DNA of 64,000 nt. Origin: JAGHAJ01 sp964559865 [NCBI: uncultured Synergistota bacterium] (GTDB lineage: Bacteria; Synergistota; JAGHAJ01). The position numbers were made by a program, and so were the translations under genes. Every line of letters begins with the position of its first letter. The first letter of the stretch is position 1. A model generated the notes under the pieces. It was given only the letters and a program-made list of their open reading frames with translations, ran no database searches and was not told the DNA's origin. Below are positions 57,506 to 64,000 of this stretch, piece after piece. The stretch covers positions 1 through 64,000 of the forward strand of contig CAZLJD010000030.1 in assembly GCA_964559865.1 (NCBI GenBank), read 5' to 3'.

Positions 57506-59218
57506 TTGAGGAAAACTTCTCTAAAAAGACGCATAGCAATCATGCTGATACTCACTATTATAGCTATAGGCATTATGACATTTCTTTTAATGAAGGCTGA
57601 GGTTTATACTGCCAAGATGCGCTCACTGGAGCAGACGATAGACAAAGAACTTCTCTCCATGAGGGGCAGAAGGGGTAAGGAAAAAACGCTTACAAGCATG
57701 GAAAAAACCCTAAGAAAAATAGAGGCTACGATCCCAGAATACAAAGGAAAGACATCCTCACTGAGGTCTGAGATAGCAGGATTGCTTGGAGAAAAACGGA
57801 TAGATGTAAGAGATGTAAGGGTTATAGCATCAAGAATAAGAAAGATTATACTTCACTCGGCAATCGAGTACTCCAGAAACATAACTATAATAGTCCTCCT
57901 AACCCTGGGAGGATTTGCCGTTCTGCTATACTACTTCATACTGCTACCGCAAAGGACACTGACAAAGGGCATAAACCTTCTGGCAAAACTCACAGAAAAT
58001 CTACAAACAGCAGACTACATCAACGAGGAGGAGCTACCCTTCTCAGAGTTAGATGCCCTCACCCACTCTTTCAATCAGCTACTCGACAATGCAAAGATAC
58101 ACACGGCACTTCTTGAATCTGCTATAAAGGCAGACACTCCTGAGGAGCTAACAGGTGAGCTCTTCAAAAGACTGAAAGAGCACATAAATCTAAGCAGACT
58201 CTCATTTGCCAGCGTGCACGAAGACCGTTTCGTAATACGCACGACATTCAGGGACTACAACGAAAGCAGCATTGATATTGGTTTCTCTGGCATACTTACA
58301 CGAGAAGTTCTAAAACACATAGAAGAAGGGAAAGAACTCATAATTATAGAGAACCTGCCTGAGTACACTAAAAGATTTCCAGAATCAGAATACGCAAACA
58401 CCCTTGTGAAAGAGGGCATATCAGCACTGGTGCTTTTTCCAATATACAAGCAGCAGAAGTGCATAGGTGTGCTCATCTTCGGATTTCTGAAAAGGGAAGA
58501 CATAGACGAAGGAAAGCTAAGGCACCTGCAATTTGCAAGTTACTTAACGACCGTATTATACCAAAAGGCCGCACTGGTAGAAAACCTCCTAATAAATACT
58601 ACATTTGGATTCGCAAGACTCGTGGAGAAAAAGGACAACGAGACCGGAATGCACCTTCAAAGAATGGCACACTATTCAAAGGCCATAGCAACAAAGCTCA
58701 TAGGACACCCCGCATTCACAGGCCTAACACCTCTGGTAGTGCAACAGATATTTGAACAAGCGCCACTACACGACATAGGGAAAGTAGGTATCCCTGAGTC
58801 CGTGCTTTTAAAACCCGGCCAGCTCACCAAGGAGGAGTTTGAAATCATGAAACAACACACCATCATAGGGTACAACATACTTCAAGAGATAGACGACAAA
58901 ATCGTAGAAGGCTACGGAAAACCGTTCTTCGAAGTGGGTAAACGCATAGCAAGGCACCACCACGAAAGGTGGGATGGGACAGGCTATCCAGACGGTTTAA
59001 AGGGGGAGGAAATACCACCGTGTGCCCGCATAGTGGCAGTTGCAGATGTCTTTGATGCACTGACCACAAAGAGGGCTTACAAAGAGGCATTCGACTACGA
59101 CTACTCTGTCAATGCAATAGTTGAAGCATCTGGAACACAGTTCGACCCAAATGTCGTAGAAGCGTTTATGAAGGCACAAGAAGAGATAAGAGAGATCTAC
59201 CGAGAGTTCAGAGACTAA
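57506..59218 (+). CDS. HD-GYP domain protein with GAF domain, membrane-bound
   Basis: A 570-residue signalling protein, probably a cyclic-di-GMP phosphodiesterase. Two membrane helices (about residues 10-30 and 120-145) enclose a short extracytoplasmic helical region. A GAF-like domain spans about 195-360 (GISALVLFPIYKQQKCIGVLIFGF). The C-terminal HD-GYP domain has HDIGKVGIP near residue 421, HTIIGYNIL, and ARHHHERWDGTGYPDGLKGEEIPPCARIVAVADVFDALTTKRAYK, with all expected metal and GYP residues. The TTG at 57506 has GGGAGG nine bases upstream, while the GTG at 57488 overlaps it. Confidence 0.92.
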   Translation: MRKTSLKRRIAIMLILTIIAIGIMTFLLMKAEVYTAKMRSLEQTIDKELLSMRGRRGKEKTLTSMEKTLRKIEATIPEYKGKTSSLRSEIAGLLGEKRIDVRDVRVIASRIRKIILHSAIEYSRNITIIVLLTLGGFAVLLYYFILLPQRTLTKGINLLAKLTENLQTADYINEEELPFSELDALTHSFNQLLDNAKIHTALLESAIKADTPEELTGELFKRLKEHINLSRLSFASVHEDRFVIRTTFRDYNESSIDIGFSGILTREVLKHIEEGKELIIIENLPEYTKRFPESEYANTLVKEGISALVLFPIYKQQKCIGVLIFGFLKREDIDEGKLRHLQFASYLTTVLYQKAALVENLLINTTFGFARLVEKKDNETGMHLQRMAHYSKAIATKLIGHPAFTGLTPLVVQQIFEQAPLHDIGKVGIPESVLLKPGQLTKEEFEIMKQHTIIGYNILQEIDDKIVEGYGKPFFEVGKRIARHHHERWDGTGYPDGLKGEEIPPCARIVAVADVFDALTTKRAYKEAFDYDYSVNAIVEASGTQFDPNVVEAFMKAQEEIREIYREFRD

Positions 59219-59227
59219 TTTGTAGGG

Positions 59228-59256
59228 TTGTGCAAAGGTAAAAAGTGTGGTAAAAT
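59228..59256 (+). promoter_or_regulatory. rpmB promoter
   Basis: TTGTGC, 17 bases and TAAAAT (59251-59256) lie 40 bases before the rpmB start. Confidence 0.65.
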
Positions 59257-59295
59257 GCTTTTTGCCTTTGAAACCGAATTTAGGAGGGAACATAT

Positions 59296-59487
59296 ATGGC
59301 TCATAGGTGCGAAATATGTGGGAAAGGACCCGTAACGGGACACAGGGTAAGTCACTCCAACATAAAAACCAAGAGAAGGTGGTTACCCAATGTCCAGAGG
59401 GTCAGAATTGTAGAAAACGGAAAGGTAAGGCGTGCCTGGGTGTGTACTTCCTGTCTGAAGAAAGGTTTGGTTCAGAGAGCTATTTAG
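59296..59487 (+). CDS. rpmB: 50S ribosomal protein L28
   Basis: A 63-residue ribosomal protein. [38 protein letters not shown] is the L28 signature. The two CxxC pairs (CEIC and CTSC) mark the zinc-binding form. The ATG follows TAGGAGGG. It is monocistronic, with its own promoter. Its stop codon lies in the 5' edge of a strong hairpin shared with the end of the convergent thiN gene (4-base overlap). Confidence 0.97.
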   Translation: MAHRCEICGKGPVTGHRVSHSNIKTKRRWLPNVQRVRIVENGKVRRAWVCTSCLKKGLVQRAI

Positions 59488-60155
59488 AGAAATCGGTGGG
59501 GGATCACCGATTTCTCACCACCTTTGAAGACAACAACGAGTAGTACCCCCTTTTTAACCTCTATTTCAACCACACTGGCAACCGCCACATTGCTCACACC
59601 ATAGGGAAAACCCAACTCCATAGCTGAGTCCTGCAACCTATACTTGAGGCCTCTACCAGTTATACCACTTACCTCCTCGGTAAACGGCAGTAAGGACAGA
59701 GTTGCCCCAACAGTCACAGTCAACTCTACACCTACACTCACCAAGAAAATAGACAGCTCGTGCGTATCTATAACGAACGGCACTCCCACCTTCAACGACA
59801 TGGACAAGAGGTGTAGATTGGCAAGAGTGTGGTCTATTCTGTTTCCTATTGCACCCCATATAACGACTTCATCTACCCCTCTACTCACGGCATACTCGAG
59901 TGCCAGACAAGAGTCCGTCTTGTCCTTATCAGAAGGGTATCTGTTTACAACAACGCCTGCACGCACATAATAGTCCAAGACCTCGCCCTGTATGGAGTCA
60001 AGGTCCCCTATTATGACATCTGGTCTCAATCCTATCCTATAAAGGTAGTTAGCACCTCCATCTGCAGCTACGAGAAGTGAATACTCGTGTGGTGCCCTAT
60101 AGTAGTCAAGCCCATCCCAGTATCCATTCAAAGCAACTATACCTCTGCTATACAT
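59484..60155 (-). CDS. thiN: thiamine pyrophosphokinase
   Basis: Converts thiamine to thiamine diphosphate. The 223-residue enzyme has [29 protein letters not shown] (ATP site), [18 protein letters not shown] and [17 protein letters not shown], followed by the smaller C-terminal beta domain with [24 protein letters not shown] 60155 overlaps the ftsK stop by 8 bases, and the frame to 60221 is rejected. ThDP is the cofactor of the KorB subunit encoded elsewhere in the window. Confidence 0.93.
   Translation of the reverse strand: MYSRGIVALNGYWDGLDYYRAPHEYSLLVAADGGANYLYRIGLRPDVIIGDLDSIQGEVLDYYVRAGVVVNRYPSDKDKTDSCLALEYAVSRGVDEVVIWGAIGNRIDHTLANLHLLSMSLKVGVPFVIDTHELSIFLVSVGVELTVTVGATLSLLPFTEEVSGITGRGLKYRLQDSAMELGFPYGVSNVAVASVVEIEVKKGVLLVVVFKGGEKSVIPHRFL
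59487..59516. terminator. 12-bp inverted repeat between convergent rpmB and thiN
   Basis: GAGAAATCGGTG and CACCGATTTCTC are exact inverted repeats with a 6-base loop. The element starts in the rpmB stop codon and encodes the last codons of thiN. Neither side has a good U-run, so it may act as a weak two-way terminator or RNA 3'-end stabiliser. Confidence 0.55.
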
Positions 60156-62223
60156 TACCGCCACCTTCCAGCATAGCTTTGAGTTTCTCCTCCTGCACGA
60201 TGAGTCTTCTCGGTTTAGCACCGTCTGCTTCCCCTATGATACCCATGGCTTCCATGTTATCCACCATACGGCTTGCCCTGTTATAACCTATACCAAGCCT
60301 CCTCTGGAGATAAGAAGCAGAAATTTTCTTGTTCTCAAGCAGTATCTCTAAAGCCTTAGCAAACAACGGATCTGCGTCAACTATCTCCTGCAAAGCAGAA
60401 TTCACACTATTGTTCACAAAGTTTATCAAATCCTCCTGCTCCCCTTGAGGGTAGTTCTCTTTGAAGAACTTCATTATTTTCCGTATCTCCTTCTCACTGA
60501 CATAAGGAGATTGAACCCTAAGTGGCTTCGAAAGATACGGAGCAACGAAGAGCATATCTCCTTTACCAAGCAGTTTCTCAGCACCCGATACATCGAGTAT
60601 AGTCCTCGAGTCCGTCTGCGATGGAAGTGTAAAGGCTATTCTCGCCGGTATGTTTGCCTTTATCAAGCCCGTAACAACATTGACAGATGGCCTCTGCGTA
60701 GCCACAACGAGGTGTATCCCCGTTGCCCTTGCCATTTGAGCTATCCTGCATATGGACGCCTCAACCTCTTTCGGACTCGTCATCATGAGGTCTGCAAGCT
60801 CATCTATTATTATAACTATATAAGGAAGTGGTTCTCCTTCCTGCTCATTCAACACATACTGGTTGTAGCCCCTTATATCCCTCACACCCACACCGGAAAA
60901 CATGTCGTACCTTCTCTCCATTTCTGCTATAGCCCACTTAAGTCCTTTTGAAGCCTTCTTAGGGTCCGTAATAACTGGTGCAAGTAAGTGCGGCAAACCG
61001 TTGTAAAGCGTGAGTTCTACCCTCTTGGGGTCAACCATTATAAATCTTACATCTCTCGGTCCAGACTTATACAGCAGGCTAACTATAAGACTGTTTATAT
61101 ACACACTCTTTCCCGAACCTGTAGAACCAGCTATAAGGAGATGTGGTAGTTCATCCAGCGTTATCACAAGGGGTCTACCTCCAACATCTTCACCAAGCGC
61201 AACCGTGAGCTTGGAAACAGAGGAAGAAAACACCTTGCTGGAAAGGATAGAACCCAGATACACCACACGCCTCTTCTTATTAGGAACCTCTATGCCAACA
61301 TAAGGCTTGCCGGGAATAGGTGCCTCTATTCTTATAGAAGCAGCAGCTAAAGCGAGCGCTATTTCACGACTCAAGCCAACTATCTTGCTCATCTTCGTGC
61401 CGGGTGAAGGCTCAAGCTCATACCTCCTCACAGTAGGACCTATCTCTACCCTTTCCACTCTGGCCTCCACCCCAAACTCAAGCAGCGTGTCCTCAAGCTT
61501 TTTCTTCTCATCCTGCCAATCCTCATCAAATCCGCCTTCCTCACGGGGACGAGACAAAAGTTCAAGGGGAGGATGCACCTCTCCGCCAACACGGGTAGGT
61601 AATTCTTCCTCCCTATCTTCAGTAACACCTCTCTGTGGCTCTTCTTGTAACTTTACTTCTTTCTTCGTAGTCCTCCTCTTCTTTGACCTCTTTTTCTCCT
61701 TCACATCTTCACCAGAAACAGCAGACTCCTTGACTTCCGCCTTTTCCCTCTTCAAACCCCTAAGCACATCAAGTATAGGAAAACCAAGAAATATAGAAGA
61801 AAGCAGTATCAAAACGATCAACACAATTACCGTCCCTACGATACCAAAGAGTTTAAGAAACAGAGATGTAAGAAGGTATCCAGCCGCACCTCCCCCTCCT
61901 CCAACATGGGTGATTATGTATCTATCCGATGGTGGGACTATAAGAGTAAATACGATCATCCCCGAAACAGTCATAAACGCTATACCTAACCATATTAGGA
62001 CGACATTCTCAATAGCGTAACCCCTAATCCTGTAGTAGCCATACAAGATCATAAAGGCAAGCAAGACATATATCCCATTACCGAATATCATCCGCAAGCT
62101 CTCCCTCACGAGAGAACCCACTACACCCATTGGATAACCCAAGAGTGCGAAGAGAACAAACGAAGAAATAGCAACTATGAGGATGCCCCTAACCCTATCT
62201 CTCCAAACATCATTCATAAGCAA
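60148..62223 (-). CDS. ftsK: DNA translocase FtsK/SpoIIIE
   Basis: Pumps chromosome ends through the closing septum. The 691-residue protein has four N-terminal helices (to about residue 150) and a charged linker (about 165-240). The alpha/beta motor follows, with Walker A GSTGSGKSV near residue 368, VDPKRVEL, Walker B VIIIDELADLM and ATQRPSVNVVTGLIKANIPARIAF. A C-terminal winged-helix gamma domain (about 625-691, ISASYLQRRLGIGYNRASRMVD) recognises orienting DNA motifs. The start is uncertain: TTG 62223 directly after the tldD stop, or ATG 62217. It is the third gene of the mltG-DUF4911-tldD-ftsK-thiN run. Confidence 0.95.
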   Translation of the reverse strand: MLMNDVWRDRVRGILIVAISSFVLFALLGYPMGVVGSLVRESLRMIFGNGIYVLLAFMILYGYYRIRGYAIENVVLIWLGIAFMTVSGMIVFTLIVPPSDRYIITHVGGGGGAAGYLLTSLFLKLFGIVGTVIVLIVLILLSSIFLGFPILDVLRGLKREKAEVKESAVSGEDVKEKKRSKKRRTTKKEVKLQEEPQRGVTEDREEELPTRVGGEVHPPLELLSRPREEGGFDEDWQDEKKKLEDTLLEFGVEARVERVEIGPTVRRYELEPSPGTKMSKIVGLSREIALALAAASIRIEAPIPGKPYVGIEVPNKKRRVVYLGSILSSKVFSSSVSKLTVALGEDVGGRPLVITLDELPHLLIAGSTGSGKSVYINSLIVSLLYKSGPRDVRFIMVDPKRVELTLYNGLPHLLAPVITDPKKASKGLKWAIAEMERRYDMFSGVGVRDIRGYNQYVLNEQEGEPLPYIVIIIDELADLMMTSPKEVEASICRIAQMARATGIHLVVATQRPSVNVVTGLIKANIPARIAFTLPSQTDSRTILDVSGAEKLLGKGDMLFVAPYLSKPLRVQSPYVSEKEIRKIMKFFKENYPQGEQEDLINFVNNSVNSALQEIVDADPLFAKALEILLENKKISASYLQRRLGIGYNRASRMVDNMEAMGIIGEADGAKPRRLIVQEEKLKAMLEGGGNV

Positions 62224-63594
62224 CTATACAGCAGTCCCTCCTATGGTAAGCTCCGGCACCAAAATGGTAGGCTGGGCATCAGTCACAGGAACGCCTTGTC
62301 CATCCTTGCCACAGGTACCTATCTGAAAGTCGAGGTTCTTCCCTATTGCTTTTATATTCCGGAGGACCTCAGGCCCGTTACCCACTATAGTGGCACCTTT
62401 CACCGGGCTACCAACTTTGCCACCCTTTATGATATAACCTTCCAATACCTTGAAGACAAAGTCCCCCGTCGTGGGATTGACCTGTCCACCCCCCATCTTT
62501 CTTACAAGGATACCATCTTTCACCATGTCTATAATTTCAGCATCCTCCATCTCACCCGGTAAAAGATATGTATTCGTCATCCTTGGGATGGGGTAATACT
62601 TGAAAGACTCCCTCCTGCCATTACCAGTAAGAGGCCAACCAGTGATGCGAGACATAAGCCTATCAGTCATATACCCTTTCAGAACGCCATTCTCTATCAA
62701 GACATTCCTCTTCGTTTTCACACCTTCTCCATCAAAATAAGAACTTCCCCACAACCCCTTTATAGTCCCATCATCCACAAGGGTAACAAGCTCACTTGCA
62801 ACCATCTGGTTCAGCTTGCCTGCATAGACAGACGACTCCTTTACAACGATGTCTGCCTCAAGCCCATGTCCAACAGCTTCATGAACAATAGTACCACCGG
62901 CAGACGCAGACATTACGACAGGCATCTTTCCAGCAGGTGCAGGTACCGCATCCAGCATGAGTACAGCCCTCTTCAAAGCCCTGATGGCAACATCCTTCGC
63001 AGAGACATTGTCAAAGAGCTCCCAGCCCCCAACCATACCTATCGCCTCTCTACCCGTCTGCAACTCTCCGTTCCTCTGCACGACCACACTTACAACAAAT
63101 AAGACCCGCTTCCTTCTCTCCCTTACCCAAAGTCCATCACTGTTTGCAATTTCCACCACTGCATCTGAGTCAACGAGGCTAATGGTAACCTGCCTCAGTA
63201 GGCTGCTCTCTTCCCAGAGCAACCCATTTACATCCCTCACAAGGGCAGTCTTATCATCTACGGACACGCCGTTTGGGTCCACAAGACATTCTGTTACTGC
63301 AGTCTCAGGCTCGTGAGGTAGTAGTAATCCAGCCCTCTGCTCTTCCACACTGTCAATGAGCTCCCTTGCAACCCCCATAACTGCACGCTCAGACACATCC
63401 GAAGTGTGCGCATAGTAGGTCTTTTCCCCTTTTATAAGTCTAATCCCAACACCTACACCCTCACCCCTTATAGCTCTGTAAAGCTTCTGGTCTTCCATCC
63501 CAACCCTCGTGCTGTGCCCAGAGGAAAAATACACTTCAGCCCAGTCACCGTGGGGCAAAAGCGTATCAATCACCTTTTCCCATAACTCCTTCAT
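62224..63594 (-). CDS. tldD: TldD/PmbA-family metalloprotease
   Basis: A 456-residue protein of the TldD half of the TldD/TldE protease pair. Residues 225-245 contain SAGGTIVHEAVGHGLEADIV with the HExxxH zinc motif. GTCGKDGQGVPV near the end gives the third ligand Cys, and NTYLLPGEME precedes it. Such proteases process small peptides and unfolded polypeptides. No tldE-like partner gene is in the window. The ATG lies inside the end of the DUF4911 gene (29-base overlap), with GGTGGATGTAG before it. Confidence 0.93.
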   Translation of the reverse strand: MKELWEKVIDTLLPHGDWAEVYFSSGHSTRVGMEDQKLYRAIRGEGVGVGIRLIKGEKTYYAHTSDVSERAVMGVARELIDSVEEQRAGLLLPHEPETAVTECLVDPNGVSVDDKTALVRDVNGLLWEESSLLRQVTISLVDSDAVVEIANSDGLWVRERRKRVLFVVSVVVQRNGELQTGREAIGMVGGWELFDNVSAKDVAIRALKRAVLMLDAVPAPAGKMPVVMSASAGGTIVHEAVGHGLEADIVVKESSVYAGKLNQMVASELVTLVDDGTIKGLWGSSYFDGEGVKTKRNVLIENGVLKGYMTDRLMSRITGWPLTGNGRRESFKYYPIPRMTNTYLLPGEMEDAEIIDMVKDGILVRKMGGGQVNPTTGDFVFKVLEGYIIKGGKVGSPVKGATIVGNGPEVLRNIKAIGKNLDFQIGTCGKDGQGVPVTDAQPTILVPELTIGGTAV

Positions 63595-63829
63595 CTACAT
63601 CCACCTTCTTCAATTCTATTCCTTCCTTCCTTAGTGCATCTATAACAGCCATCACATCGTCAACAAAGTCCGGCGCAACCATTACCCTTATCACTGCCGT
63701 ATCTTTGTCTACGGTCTGCGTTATTGCTATCCCTTCGTACGCCTCAAATATTATGGCAACATAAAATATGTGTTCCCTCTTTGTCTTAAAAAATAGGTCC
63801 ACCGTATCAATACTATTTTCCACGCTCAT
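63566..63829 (-). CDS. DUF4911-like small protein
   Basis: An 87-residue protein with alternating strands and helices (IFYVAIIFEAYEGIAITQTVDKDTAVIRVMVAPDFVDDVMAVIDALRKEG) in an ACT-like or ferredoxin-like pattern, matching what I recall of DUF4911. Function unknown. The start overlaps the mltG end by 17 bases and its end overlaps tldD by 29 bases, so it is tightly coupled to both. Confidence 0.65.
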   Translation of the reverse strand: MSVENSIDTVDLFFKTKREHIFYVAIIFEAYEGIAITQTVDKDTAVIRVMVAPDFVDDVMAVIDALRKEGIELKKVDVDEGVMGKGD

Positions 63830-64000
63830 ACTTCAACTTGTACCTCAGGTGCTCCTTATAAGTGATACTGAAGTGATGCCTCCCACCCTTCTGCAAAACA
63901 AAGTAAAGGTACTTCGTCTTCGCCGGATTGACAGCAGCTCTTATGGAGTCAAGTCCAGGATTGCATATAGGAGTTGGTGGCAAACCCTTGTGTATGTAAG
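63813..64000 (-). CDS. mltG: endolytic transglycosylase MltG, C-terminal part
   Basis: Only the last 61 codons are inside the window; the gene continues beyond 64000. The residues YIHKGLPPTPICNPGLDSI and AAVNPAKTKYLYFVLQKGGRHHFSITYKEH are the characteristic C-terminal end of YceG/MltG, which cuts nascent glycan strands and ends their elongation at the outer face of the membrane. It stops at the TAG 63813-63815. Confidence 0.88.
   Translation of the reverse strand, partial: YIHKGLPPTPICNPGLDSIRAAVNPAKTKYLYFVLQKGGRHHFSITYKEHLRYKLKYERGK

Overview
The window looks like chromosomal DNA of an anaerobic, probably thermophilic, fermentative bacterium. It is gene-dense, with genes joined by ATGA/GTGA/TTGA overlaps, frequent TTG and GTG starts behind strong purine-rich ribosome-binding sites, and heavy use of ATA, AGA and AGG codons. 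It carries ferredoxin-linked 2-oxoacid oxidoreductase genes, glutamate dehydrogenase and sugar-ABC/ROK operons. The aromatic-pathway order aroF-aroA-aroE-aroC-aroKB-aroQ with a fused shikimate kinase/dehydroquinate synthase resembles Thermotoga. The DnaA boxes, however, are of the classical TTATCCACA type rather than the 12-mer described for Thermotoga. I therefore do not assign a phylum (Thermotogota, Synergistota and similar deep lineages are all possible).

Layout. 1-703: non-coding, with degenerate tandem repeats, then a perfect-consensus promoter with a long leader. 704-3421: a TRAP transporter (dctPQM) whose large subunit is cut by an in-frame TAG. 3453-17056 (minus): a xylose operon with a ROK repressor and its operator, two complete sugar ABC transporters, a degenerate M24 peptidase, an oxidoreductase, xylA and xylB. 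17192-23223 (minus): MFS carrier, M20 amidohydrolase, CBS-pyrophosphatase, then a PadR/DUF5320/two-half-permease cassette. 23366-24776: a soluble chemoreceptor-like protein, queH and tRNA-Leu(CAA). 24783-31498 (minus): TPR protein, cdaA, cdaR, glmM, a glmS ribozyme and glmS, linking c-di-AMP and cell-wall amino-sugar supply. 31522-34616 (minus): arginine deiminase, a degenerate amidohydrolase and ornithine carbamoyltransferase. 34683-38746 (minus): korDABC and gdhA. 38764-39844 (minus): prfB with a programmed +1 frameshift.

39845-40180 is a divergent intergenic region with an AT-rich stretch and four DnaA boxes in tandem. Genes point away from it on both sides, so it is a candidate replication origin. 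40181-43388 (plus): glycosyltransferase and glycogen-debranching-type enzyme. 43483-50794 (plus): the aromatic (shikimate) operon ending in threonine dehydratase. It is preceded by a Phe/Tyr-rich 17-residue leader peptide and overlapping antiterminator and terminator hairpins, a classical attenuator. 50787-52011 (minus): folD and a DUF3870 gene. 52186-57211 (minus): a second ROK-controlled sugar ABC operon without its own ATPase. 57506-59487 (plus): HD-GYP protein and ribosomal protein L28. 59484-64000 (minus): thiN, ftsK, tldD, a DUF4911 gene and the 3' end of mltG, which runs off the window.

The most notable signals are regulatory: the aro attenuator with a second nested hairpin switch, the glmS ribozyme whose 5' half lies inside the glmM coding sequence, the DnaA-box array, and a hairpin that follows each of the three ABC binding-protein genes.
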